Shown piece by piece: positions 6,656 through 12,306 of a stretch of 13,878 nucleotides of DNA. Location of the stretch: assembly GCA_014859755.1 (NCBI GenBank), contig JACUTO010000027.1, forward strand, positions 1-13,878, in the 5' to 3' direction. A program made the translations under genes and the position numbers. Positions within the stretch are counted from its first letter, which is position 1. Each line of letters opens with the position of its first letter. The notes under the pieces were generated by a model. It had not been told where the DNA came from. It ran no database searches and saw nothing but the letters and a program-made list of their open reading frames with translations. This DNA is from Candidatus Bathyarchaeota archaeon. Its GTDB lineage: Archaea; Thermoproteota; Bathyarchaeia; Bathyarchaeales; Bathyarchaeaceae.

Positions 6656-7357
6656 TTACCAACCTCCTACCACATAGCAAATCATGATTATACCAATTAC
6701 AACAAAGGCTGCTCCAAAAATCTTTGTTAGCCATTCGCCTGCCAAAGCAGTTTTTTCAGTTACTGCCTTGCGTGCTGTCGCCAACAGAACGCTTAAGAAT
6801 ATAACTGGCAATGCGTGACCTAGACCAAAAGCGAAAAGTAAAAGGCCACCATGATAAGGTGTCGGCGCGCTGAATATTGTTAGAAGTATGGCTGGCAGAA
6901 CTAAAGACAAGGAGCATGGGCCTAAAGCTAAGGAGATTACTACTCCGAATAGAAATGAACCTGCTGCATAATTGTATTTTGAAAAGCGCGTCAGAGCAGT
7001 TAACTTCAAAGCATTGATTCGTTCGGTAAAAGAACTGCTAGTGTTCGCGGATAGGCTAGCCTTTTTGAACAGGCCTAAGTTGTTGATTCCGAAGAGAATA
7101 AGGAGAATGCCCGAAATGCCGAAGAAGAATCGGTAGCTTGCAGGGTCTACGGGAATAAGAGAGGATACGGCGTAGCCGAGAAAGAAGAAAACTAGGCACA
7201 TGGCTATGGTGAAGCTGCAGCCAATTATGAAGGCTTTGCGTACGCTTTTGCTGACGCCTACGGCGTATGTCAAGTAGACTGATATGAGTGCAATGGAGCA
7301 TGGAGAAAGAAAAGTCACGATCCCCAAGAAAAATAAACCCAGAAGTTCTTCAAACAT
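6656..7357 (-). CDS. ccdA: CcdA/DsbD-type membrane thiol-disulfide transporter
   Basis: A 233-residue protein with about six transmembrane helices (for example residues 5-30, 42-66, 77-95, 132-160, 168-193 and 211-232). The two cysteines of the CcdA family that shuttle electrons across the membrane are present in the first and fourth helices: Cys20 in LSPCSIAL and Cys148 in ALGPCSLSL. CcdA moves reducing equivalents from cytosolic thioredoxin to thiol proteins on the outer face. It is flanked by a small CxC redoxin downstream (3-base gap) and a membrane-anchored TlpA-like redoxin upstream (6-base gap), the partners expected on the inner and outer sides. GGGAG precedes ATG 7357. No cytochrome c maturation genes are in the window, so the receiver is probably the adjacent redoxin or another outer-face thiol protein. 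Confidence 0.88.
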   Translation of the reverse strand: MFEELLGLFFLGIVTFLSPCSIALISVYLTYAVGVSKSVRKAFIIGCSFTIAMCLVFFFLGYAVSSLIPVDPASYRFFFGISGILLILFGINNLGLFKKASLSANTSSSFTERINALKLTALTRFSKYNYAAGSFLFGVVISLALGPCSLSLVLPAILLTIFSAPTPYHGGLLLFAFGLGHALPVIFLSVLLATARKAVTEKTALAGEWLTKIFGAAFVVIGIIMICYVVGGW

Positions 7358-7363
7358 TCTTTA

Positions 7364-8068
7364 TCAAGCTCCCAAAAGCTGGTTGACCTTTGACGATAAT
7401 GTAGAGGCTGCAACTGATTCAGTGTATACTTCAACCACGTCAAAGGACTTATCTACGAGAAGAATTGTACCATCATTTATCTCGTAGGGAGCATAAGCAT
7501 CCACTATATCCAGTTTTCCATCGTCGTAGTCGTTTCCATAAACCCAAGTAATCCCGTAGTCTGAGCGGATTCGCGCAAGATCGCTATCTTGACATGTTGC
7601 TACGACAACCGTGACCATAGTAACTGGTTTGTTGCCACAATAGTCATTGCATACGCTTTTTAGTTGTTTGAGCTGATGGTCATTTATGGACCGTATTTGT
7701 CCACCGCAGCCTACAGCCAGAAAATGAATGGCAATTACGTCTCCACTATGTCCGTTGAGAGAGAACTGAGTTCCATCTATGTCTTTTAGAGAGAAGTCTG
7801 GAGCTGAGCCTGTTGGTAGAGGATTGCCGTTCGTTCCGTCACCGATTGTTGGAGGAAGTTGAATGTAGTACTGCCATACTCCATAAGCTCCAAGTATCAC
7901 TGCAACCAGACAAAATCCGGCAAGTATTTTGCCTTTCGGCCACTGTTTTTCCTTTCTTTGAGTTTCTCTTTCCCTTTGTATTCGATAGGCTCTCTGGGCT
8001 CTCTGCTGCCTTATCTGTCTCTCTCGTTGTCTTTGCTTCCGGCTTTTCTTCTTTTTCTTCTTCGGCAA
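7364..8068 (-). CDS. Membrane-anchored TlpA/redoxin-like protein with altered active site
   Basis: A 234-residue protein in three parts: an extremely basic N-terminus (residues 2-46, runs of Lys, Arg and Gln), one membrane helix (about 47-66), and an outer redoxin domain that starts SAPDFSLKDIDG (88-99) as in TlpA/AhpC proteins. The active-site strand reads IAIHFLAVGCGGQ, so the usual WCxxC is reduced to a single Cys121; other cysteines are Cys140, Cys144 and Cys159. The cis-proline region also deviates (INDGTILLVD). It may therefore be a one-cysteine or relocated-disulfide redoxin rather than a standard reductase. TTG is the start, with GGTGAGGGAT shortly upstream. It precedes ccdA by six bases, which fits a CcdA client on the outer face. 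The basic tail probably sits on the cytosolic side, where it could bind lipid or nucleic acid. Confidence 0.75.
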   Translation of the reverse strand: MPKKKKKKSRKQRQRERQIRQQRAQRAYRIQRERETQRKEKQWPKGKILAGFCLVAVILGAYGVWQYYIQLPPTIGDGTNGNPLPTGSAPDFSLKDIDGTQFSLNGHSGDVIAIHFLAVGCGGQIRSINDHQLKQLKSVCNDYCGNKPVTMVTVVVATCQDSDLARIRSDYGITWVYGNDYDDGKLDIVDAYAPYEINDGTILLVDKSFDVVEVYTESVAASTLSSKVNQLLGA

Positions 8069-8092
8069 TTCTTATCCCTCACCATGCTACAG

Positions 8093-8323
8093 CTAGAGTT
8101 TTCTGGATTTGAATGGTTGACAATAGCTCTCTTCAATAATCTTTGTCAAATCGATCAGCATGTCTTCGGCTTCGCCAAACAAATCTTCATTTTTTTCGCC
8201 TATAGCCCGCAAGTTTCTTATATAGGACTCGATTTCCAGTTTCAGGGATTGAAGGTCAGCGTCGCCCTCTTGACGCTTGGCATCTCGATATTTCTTACGT
8301 ATTTCTTCAAAATGTGCTTCCAT
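8093..8323 (-). CDS. Small charged helical protein, unknown function
   Basis: A 76-residue, strongly charged protein predicted by eye to be almost all helix (HFEEIRKKYRDAKRQEGDAD, then a second helix through LKLEIESYIRNL). Leucine and isoleucine spacing suggests an amphipathic or coiled-coil hairpin. It has one cysteine near the end (SYCQPFKSRKL). No family is recognised. It lies six bases after the DUF169 gene and 24 bases before the TlpA-like gene, so it is part of the same transcript. GGGTTGA upstream is a weak ribosome binding site. It may be an assembly or regulatory subunit, which is a guess from context. Confidence 0.65.
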   Translation of the reverse strand: MEAHFEEIRKKYRDAKRQEGDADLQSLKLEIESYIRNLRAIGEKNEDLFGEAEDMLIDLTKIIEESYCQPFKSRKL

Positions 8324-8329
8324 TATAAT

Positions 8330-9076
8330 TCAACCCTTTTTTCTTTTCACTTTCCCCTGATGGTGAGCGTGATAGACACTTTTTCCCCGAGCTTTGATCA
8401 TAGCTTTTTTTGAGAGTCTCCTCAAGCCCTTGACAATCTGACCTAGAAACGACATAGGAATTCCTATGAACATGTGTTCTGGAGGAAGGTCTGTTGCTTC
8501 ACGAGTTCCGTAGCAGCCAGGACTTATGTTCACTTCCTTTGTTGTGTATGGAACGACAGTCACGTCTACGCAGCAACATTGAAAGATTGAAGAGCTGAAG
8601 TTCAATCGTCCTCCGGTTTCGAAAGTCCTTGCTAGGCAAAGCCACATAATCTGTTCAGGTAACCCTTCAACGATAACTATGTCAGGTTCTAAGGGAAAAC
8701 CCTCTAGTGGTCCAGCAGCTATTGCGGAGACAGTGTTTGCTTTTAGCCTCGGCATCGTAGCCATGGTGTATGCGGCTGCTTCTTTAGTTTGGTACAGACC
8801 AAGGACGTGTAACATTTGACCACTGGAAATCTTTTCAGGTAGTAGACTAAAACCAAATGCGGCGTAGGCTGCAGGGCAAGCCAATCTCTCCGCTGTCAAG
8901 AGAAGCGTTTCCCCGTGTCGCGCGAGCATCAAGAACTGGCAATATCTCGACTTTCTCTCAATCAGCTTGATGTCGGAGGGTATGTTTTCAGATGGTCTGA
9001 AGAGCTTAACAGCTACAGGTGGGTCTTTCAATTGGAGAATCGATTGTATCTCATTCGCCGCCTCGGTTATCTTCAT
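8330..9076 (-). CDS. DUF169-family protein
   Basis: A 248-residue member of the DUF169 family. The family pattern is visible in KDPPVAVKLFRPSENIPSD (18-36), RYCQFLMLARHGETLLLTAE (44-63) and RLACPAAYAAFGF (64-76). Further cysteines occur at Cys147, the triplet Cys167-169 (FQCCCVDV) and Cys188 (SPGCYGTR). The biochemical role of DUF169 is not established. The conserved cysteines, four of them near the C-terminal half, would suit metal or cluster binding, but this is inference. Its ATG overlaps the stop of the upstream GcvH-like gene (ATGA), indicating coupled translation. The last residues are very basic. Confidence 0.85.
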   Translation of the reverse strand: MKITEAANEIQSILQLKDPPVAVKLFRPSENIPSDIKLIERKSRYCQFLMLARHGETLLLTAERLACPAAYAAFGFSLLPEKISSGQMLHVLGLYQTKEAAAYTMATMPRLKANTVSAIAAGPLEGFPLEPDIVIVEGLPEQIMWLCLARTFETGGRLNFSSSIFQCCCVDVTVVPYTTKEVNISPGCYGTREATDLPPEHMFIGIPMSFLGQIVKGLRRLSKKAMIKARGKSVYHAHHQGKVKRKKG

Positions 9077-9549
9077 TTGGATATCCTCTGTTTTCCCAGT
9101 TTCTCTTTTTCTGATTCAACCTTTCTCTTCAGCACTTCGAAGTACTCTTGAGCATCTAGAAGATTTTCTCGGTCGTTTTCAAAATCTTTGAGCTCCAAAA
9201 CGGTGAACCATCCTTCACCGTAAGGGTCCTGGTTTACAAGCTCAGGTCTTTCCACTAGCTTCTCATTGACTTCCACTATGACTCCACTCGTAGGCGATAT
9301 CAAGTCAAGGACGGTTTTTGTGGATTCGAAAGAAGCTACTTCGTCCAGTTGTTCAATTTCTGTGCCAACATCCTTAAATTCGATAAATAAAATGTCGGTT
9401 GCCATGCTCTGGAGGAAATCTGTAATCCCTATTCGTGCTTTGTGGCCCTCTATTTTCGCCCAACAATCATTTTCGTTGTAGAGGAGGCCTTTTGGTACTC
9501 GGAAAGTCCATTTTAGGACCTTAAGTTGATAAGAGTCTTCGTTTTTCAA
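9073..9549 (-). CDS. GcvH-like lipoyl-carrier protein
   Basis: A 158-residue protein with the glycine-cleavage H-protein fold signature: EGHKARIGITDFLQSMATDI, then SFESTKTVLDLISPTSGVIV, where Lys78 stands at the lipoylation position, then NEKL and PELVNQDPYGEGWFTVLEL. The family carries a lipoyl arm that moves a bound group between partner enzymes. No gcvP, gcvT, lipoate ligase or lipoyl synthase gene is in the window. An orphan GcvH-like protein next to HdrA-like and ferredoxin genes recalls the lipoate-binding proteins of sulfur-oxidising Hdr systems. Its dihydrolipoyl dithiol would also bind As(III) tightly. A C-terminal charged helix extends past the usual length. Start TTG 9549 follows GAGGAAGTGAG. 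Actual lipoylation is unproven. Confidence 0.87.
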   Translation of the reverse strand: MKNEDSYQLKVLKWTFRVPKGLLYNENDCWAKIEGHKARIGITDFLQSMATDILFIEFKDVGTEIEQLDEVASFESTKTVLDLISPTSGVIVEVNEKLVERPELVNQDPYGEGWFTVLELKDFENDRENLLDAQEYFEVLKRKVESEKEKLGKQRISK

Positions 9550-9553
9550 GCAC

Positions 9554-9973
9554 TCACTTCCTCAAGATCTTGTCGACCAAGAGAGCTGTTTCATGAGCAA
9601 TCTTTTCTGCAAGTTCTTCTCCTTCAAGACCAATGTCCGTAGACGTTTTTGGCTTCAACCCGTACTTTTGGGCACTTTGTGGAATGAACACCCTTCCCCT
9701 AATTTTCCCCCCATTTTTTGCAACGATCTTCGTAGCACACCGTTCTGAGCATCCATCAATCGTAATAATCGAATATTTCTTAACCCATTCAGAATGGGGT
9801 TTAGCACCAATAACAAGAGGGGGAATACAAACTAGGACAGAACTTTCTGGCTTCAATTTTTCCACCACTTTAAAAGCGCAAGCACGAGCCACTGAACCCA
9901 GTGCTTTGTCCATTCCCCCGCAAGCGACGACTGCAACCTTCCGTTCTTCACTCAATGACTTACCCTTCCTCAT
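9554..9973 (-). CDS. DGC-domain putative zinc-binding protein (paralog A)
   Basis: A 139-residue member of the DGC-domain family (PF08859 type). The four family cysteines are Cys18 (VVACGG), Cys49 (LVCIPPL) and the pair Cys75/Cys79 in ITIDGCSERCA; there is an extra Cys32. The family is annotated as putative zinc-binding and has no proven reaction. It is last of three consecutive paralogs (A, B, C; 9554-10804) that share the layout PCSG-like loop, VVEKL-P helix, C(I/L)P strand and DGCxxxC. The ORF overlaps paralog B by 14 bases if ATG 9973 is used; a TTG about 18 bases inside is an alternative start. Four bases separate it from the GcvH-like gene. Confidence 0.85.
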   Translation of the reverse strand: MRKGKSLSEERKVAVVACGGMDKALGSVARACAFKVVEKLKPESSVLVCIPPLVIGAKPHSEWVKKYSIITIDGCSERCATKIVAKNGGKIRGRVFIPQSAQKYGLKPKTSTDIGLEGEELAEKIAHETALLVDKILRK

Positions 9974-10382
9974 TTTTTCTTCCCAAGATTTCGTCTACTT
10001 TTTTGGCCATTTTTTCAGCCACAACATTGGCAAACTCCTTTTCTTCGTCGCTAAGGTTATCTCTTGAAGTTACTTTCAACTGGGGATGTTTTTTCAAGAT
10101 CTCCGATACAACAATTGTTGCAACTGGGTTACCACTGTATCTTTTGACACCCACTTCTGCACATCGTTTATCACATCCGTCGACGGCGATTGTTGGAAAT
10201 ACTCTTGCAAATGCTCTTTCATCTTCACTTCCCGCGAGAAACAGGGGAAGACATATTGTTACTGTATCATTTGGCCTCAGTTTTTCTAGTACAATACGAG
10301 TGGCGATACGAGAAATTGTCCCCTCAGGAAAGTCTTCGCCACTGCACGATACTATCCCGACTTTGTCTTTTACAATGACCAT
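9960..10382 (-). CDS. DGC-domain putative zinc-binding protein (paralog B)
   Basis: A 140-residue DGC-domain protein with the four conserved cysteines only: Cys13 (IVSCSGEDF), Cys44 (VTICLPLFLAG), and Cys70/Cys74 in IAVDGCDKRCA. After the DGCxxxC motif it has a shared C-terminal half with a helix ending EKMAKKVDEILGR, closely matching the tails of paralogs A and C. GGTGA lies five bases before ATG 10382. Divergence in the loop after the first cysteine (EDFPEGT instead of MDKALG/IGKALG) suggests the copies are not simply redundant and may form a hetero-oligomer. Metal binding is inferred from the family; the bound metal or group is unknown. Confidence 0.86.
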   Translation of the reverse strand: MVIVKDKVGIVSCSGEDFPEGTISRIATRIVLEKLRPNDTVTICLPLFLAGSEDERAFARVFPTIAVDGCDKRCAEVGVKRYSGNPVATIVVSEILKKHPQLKVTSRDNLSDEEKEFANVVAEKMAKKVDEILGRKNEEG

Positions 10383-10387
10383 TCAAC

Positions 10388-10804
10388 TCACCTACTGTTT
10401 ATTTCATCGACTTTTTCGGTAATTTTCTGGGCTAATATGCTGGAAAGTTTCAGCCCTTTTGGACCCAACTCAGCAACACCTTCAGGTTTCAGATCTCTGT
10501 TTTCTCTTAATACATCGGTTACCATGAAGCTGGCTGCTAACCTGCCCTTGGACGCCTCTATGTTTTTGTTAGCACATTGAAAAGGACATCCATCAATTGA
10601 TATGCAAGGATTGTTTCTGACAAGTTTTAAGACTGTTTCGTCGCCAATTGTTAGCAACGGAAGGCAGACAGTAGTAGTCTCATTCGGTCGCAGTTTTTCT
10701 ACGACTTCGTACATGGCTGTACGACCTACTGTTCCCAAAGCCTTTCCAATTCCGCTGCAGGGGATTACAAATAATTTCCCATCTTTGGACATAGCGTTAT
10801 TCAT
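10388..10804 (-). CDS. DGC-domain putative zinc-binding protein (paralog C)
   Basis: A 138-residue DGC-domain protein and the first of the three paralogs to be transcribed. Conserved cysteines are Cys16 (FVIPCSGIGKALG), Cys47 (TTVCLPLL), and Cys73/Cys77 in ISIDGCPFQCA; Cys67 is extra. The ending ITEKVDEINSR aligns with paralogs A and B. ATG 10804 directly follows the ferredoxin stop, and GAGGT lies seven bases upstream inside the ferredoxin gene; a second in-frame ATG occurs at 10792. Adjacency to ferredoxin and the HdrA-like domain suggests redox coupling of the cysteine site, which is inference. Confidence 0.86.
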   Translation of the reverse strand: MNNAMSKDGKLFVIPCSGIGKALGTVGRTAMYEVVEKLRPNETTTVCLPLLTIGDETVLKLVRNNPCISIDGCPFQCANKNIEASKGRLAASFMVTDVLRENRDLKPEGVAELGPKGLKLSSILAQKITEKVDEINSR

Positions 10805-11089
10805 TTAATAACCTCTGAGTTTTTTTATTAAGGCTAGAACTTCCTTCTTTTCTGGGAAACTTAAGGCATTGGGAGCGCATGCCTTTCTGCAGGAACGGCA
10901 AAAGACCACACAGTTATTCGGGTTTTCAATTTCTAATTTCTTCGGCTGCCCAGTTACTGCATATACTTGGTGTGGACAGAATTTGAGGCATTGTGGGTCA
11001 CCGTCGCAGAGATCGCATTTTTCATAATCTATTATTGGGCTCCAAGGTATTTTTTTGCGCGGTACACCCATGTAGGTTTCTTCAGACAT
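10805..11089 (-). CDS. Two-[4Fe-4S] ferredoxin-like protein
   Basis: A 94-residue protein with eight cysteines in two clusters: Cys25-x2-Cys28-x5-Cys34-x3-Cys38-Pro (EKCDLCDGDPQCLKFCP) and Cys60-x3-Cys64-x2-Cys67-x3-Cys71 (NNCVVFCRSCRKACAPNAL). This is the pattern of a dicluster ferredoxin domain, with enlarged spacing in the first motif. It should be a cytosolic electron carrier or a subunit of a larger redox complex. The start ATG 11089 overlaps the end of the HdrA-like gene by eight bases, so the two products are probably made in equal amounts and may work as partners, replacing the ferredoxin region normally fused inside full-length HdrA. Confidence 0.9.
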   Translation of the reverse strand: MSEETYMGVPRKKIPWSPIIDYEKCDLCDGDPQCLKFCPHQVYAVTGQPKKLEIENPNNCVVFCRSCRKACAPNALSFPEKKEVLALIKKLRGY

Positions 11090-11453
11090 CTCTACCAGCC
11101 TCTCTCAGAGCGGTTTTTACGACGTTCAGAGCTTCTTTTAGTTTCATATTCCTCACATCTAGAGGAATTAGGTCTTTGTTGATGTCTAGTCCTGCCTTCT
11201 TGAAAGCATCTCTAAAAAGCTTCTTCTGCATTACTGGGGCGCAGCCAGCCACGATGTACTTGCTTCCTTGCCTGAGGAATTCTTCTAAGAATCGTTCGCC
11301 ATCTTCATCACACAGCATAGGGTGGATGAAGCCATACTCTACAGGATATTCTGTTCGGACGATGTTGATGAAGTCCCAGATGTCTAGTTGAGCGAAACCA
11401 GGACACTTCCCAGTGCACACGCAGAAGATGAAACCTATTCTATGCTCCTCCAT
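11082..11453 (-). CDS. Stand-alone HdrA N-terminal-domain-like iron-sulfur protein
   Basis: A 123-residue protein resembling the first ~130 residues of heterodisulfide reductase subunit A: an opening strand with cysteines IGFIFCVCTGKCPGF (Cys11, Cys13, Cys17), MLCDEDGERF (Cys48, corresponding to the TCSxxG segment of HdrA), and IVAGCAPVMQKKLFRDAFKK followed by AGLD (Cys71, matching the ASCTPRTHEPLF segment), then DVRN near the NIRE position. The FAD-binding module that follows in true HdrA is absent. In HdrA this N-terminal domain carries an iron-sulfur cluster. It is followed by an overlapping ferredoxin gene, so the pair could act as a flavin-free electron wire. GGGAGG precedes ATG 11453. 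The partner enzyme is unknown; no HdrB or HdrC gene is in the window. Confidence 0.75.
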   Translation of the reverse strand: MEEHRIGFIFCVCTGKCPGFAQLDIWDFINIVRTEYPVEYGFIHPMLCDEDGERFLEEFLRQGSKYIVAGCAPVMQKKLFRDAFKKAGLDINKDLIPLDVRNMKLKEALNVVKTALREAGRDV

Positions 11454-11455
11454 CT

Positions 11456-11644
11456 CTATTTCCTCCCTTTCGCCTCACAGTCGAAGCAGTATTCTCTTTC
11501 GGAATTCGACCAAAACACATTTCCACAACATTCACAGGTTGCCTTTTTCAAAGATGATTCTTTGACTGGCTGGGCAGCGCGTATCAGGTCCCTGAGCCTC
11601 TGAGTACAAGCACATGATTTTTTCGTTGCGTCATTCTTAACCAT
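11456..11644 (-). CDS. Small zinc-ribbon protein (first gene of the operon)
   Basis: A 62-residue protein. An N-terminal CAC pair (Cys11, Cys13) lies in KKSCACTQRLRDLIRAAQP, and a C-terminal zinc-ribbon motif is formed by Cys37-x2-Cys40-x12-Cys53-x2-Cys56 (ATCECCGNVFW, then EREYCFDCE). It could be a regulator, a metal chaperone or a scaffold; the sequence does not decide. It is the promoter-proximal gene of the twelve-gene transcript, with GAGGTC shortly before ATG 11644 and a TATA-like ttttaaatat (complement of about 11700-11710) upstream. Two bases separate it from the HdrA-like gene. Confidence 0.7.
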   Translation of the reverse strand: MVKNDATKKSCACTQRLRDLIRAAQPVKESSLKKATCECCGNVFWSNSEREYCFDCEAKGRK

Positions 11645-11808
11645 TTACTTCGACCTCTTAGTCTGATATGGCTTGTATATGATATTTGTAAATCGACATA
11701 TTTAAAAATATTGAATCGACCTCCTCCATCATAGATAAAAATATTTAAATCTGTTCTCAAAGTTTATTTCGTTGGAACACCTTCCATTGTGTGGTTAAAG
11801 GTGGCATA
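11645..11808. promoter_or_regulatory. Bidirectional promoter between the redox operon and arsR copy 2
   Basis: Two TATA-like elements face outward. The first, at about 11698-11711, includes the inverted repeat atattt-aa-aaatat and is suited to the leftward operon. The second, atatttaaat at about 11740-11750, is suited to rightward arsR. Direct repeats aatcgac at 11691-11697 and 11714-11720, 23 bases apart, bracket the leftward TATA box. The repeats are plausible operator half-sites for ArsR or another dimer, which would place the twelve-gene operon under arsenite control; this is inference. AAAGGTGG at 11797-11804 is the arsR ribosome binding site. Confidence 0.5.
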
Positions 11809-12207
11809 ATGATAAAGCAAACCAAGGAATCCAACAAAAGGCTTGAAAGATTGCTCTGCTCGGGCCTTCGTCCATCAGAAGGCCTAGAAGACTACGCGAA
11901 GAGACTAAGAAAACTTGCCAATCAGTTGGCAGACCCAAAATTTCTTCGTAGAAAAAGCCGTTTACTGAAGGCTCTTGCCAATGAGACAAGACTAAAGATG
12001 CTGAAACTTCTCTCTGTGAGAGAGATGTGCGTCTGCGAGCTTACAATCGCCCTTAATTTGACTCAACCAACGGCATCTCACCACCTAAATATCCTACAGA
12101 ACGTCGAACTTGTAAAGGATAGAAAAGAAGGAAAGTGGGTCTTCTACAGTCTCGCCAAACCAAAACTAACCCAAAATCTTTTCGCGTTCCTCGAATTCCC
12201 TAACTAA
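11809..12207 (+). CDS. arsR: ArsR/SmtB-family arsenite-responsive repressor (copy 2)
   Basis: A 132-residue ArsR repressor with the As(III)-type cysteine pair in VREMCVCELTIALNLTQ (about Cys74 and Cys76), recognition helix TQPTASHHLNILQN and wing KEGKWVFYSL. It is similar along its whole length to copy 1 at 400-789, including the N-terminal helix with EDYAKRLRKLA, so the two are paralogs. A GTG at 11791 is in frame, but ATG 11809 is favoured by GGTGG four bases upstream. It is transcribed toward the intact ACR3 gene 99 bases downstream and away from the redox operon, with which it shares a promoter region. It probably represses itself and acr3, and perhaps the divergent operon. Confidence 0.94.
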   Translation: MIKQTKESNKRLERLLCSGLRPSEGLEDYAKRLRKLANQLADPKFLRRKSRLLKALANETRLKMLKLLSVREMCVCELTIALNLTQPTASHHLNILQNVELVKDRKEGKWVFYSLAKPKLTQNLFAFLEFPN

Positions 12208-12241
12208 AACATGGATATATTGTGAAGACAAACTGCAAAAG

Positions 12242-12271
12242 AAAGATTTAAATTGATAGATTTAAATCTTT
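12242..12271. promoter_or_regulatory. Perfect inverted repeat over the acr3 TATA element (candidate ArsR operator)
   Basis: aaagatttaaa (12242-12252) and tttaaatcttt (12261-12271) are perfect 11-base arms around an 8-base spacer. The right arm contains a TTTAAAT box about 40 bases before the ACR3 start, so a bound dimer would block TBP. A stem-loop terminator is unlikely because the arms are almost entirely A/T. Binding by the adjacent ArsR is inferred. Confidence 0.55.
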
Positions 12272-12306
12272 TAATCTAATCTGCCCACACTTGTCAATTT
12301 AACGGG

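Noticed and set aside
7859..8413. Plus-strand ORF of 184 codons with hydrophobic, serine/phenylalanine-rich sequence
   Set aside because: It lies opposite the basic tail of the TlpA-like gene and the small helical protein; the composition is what antisense of Lys/Arg-rich coding produces.
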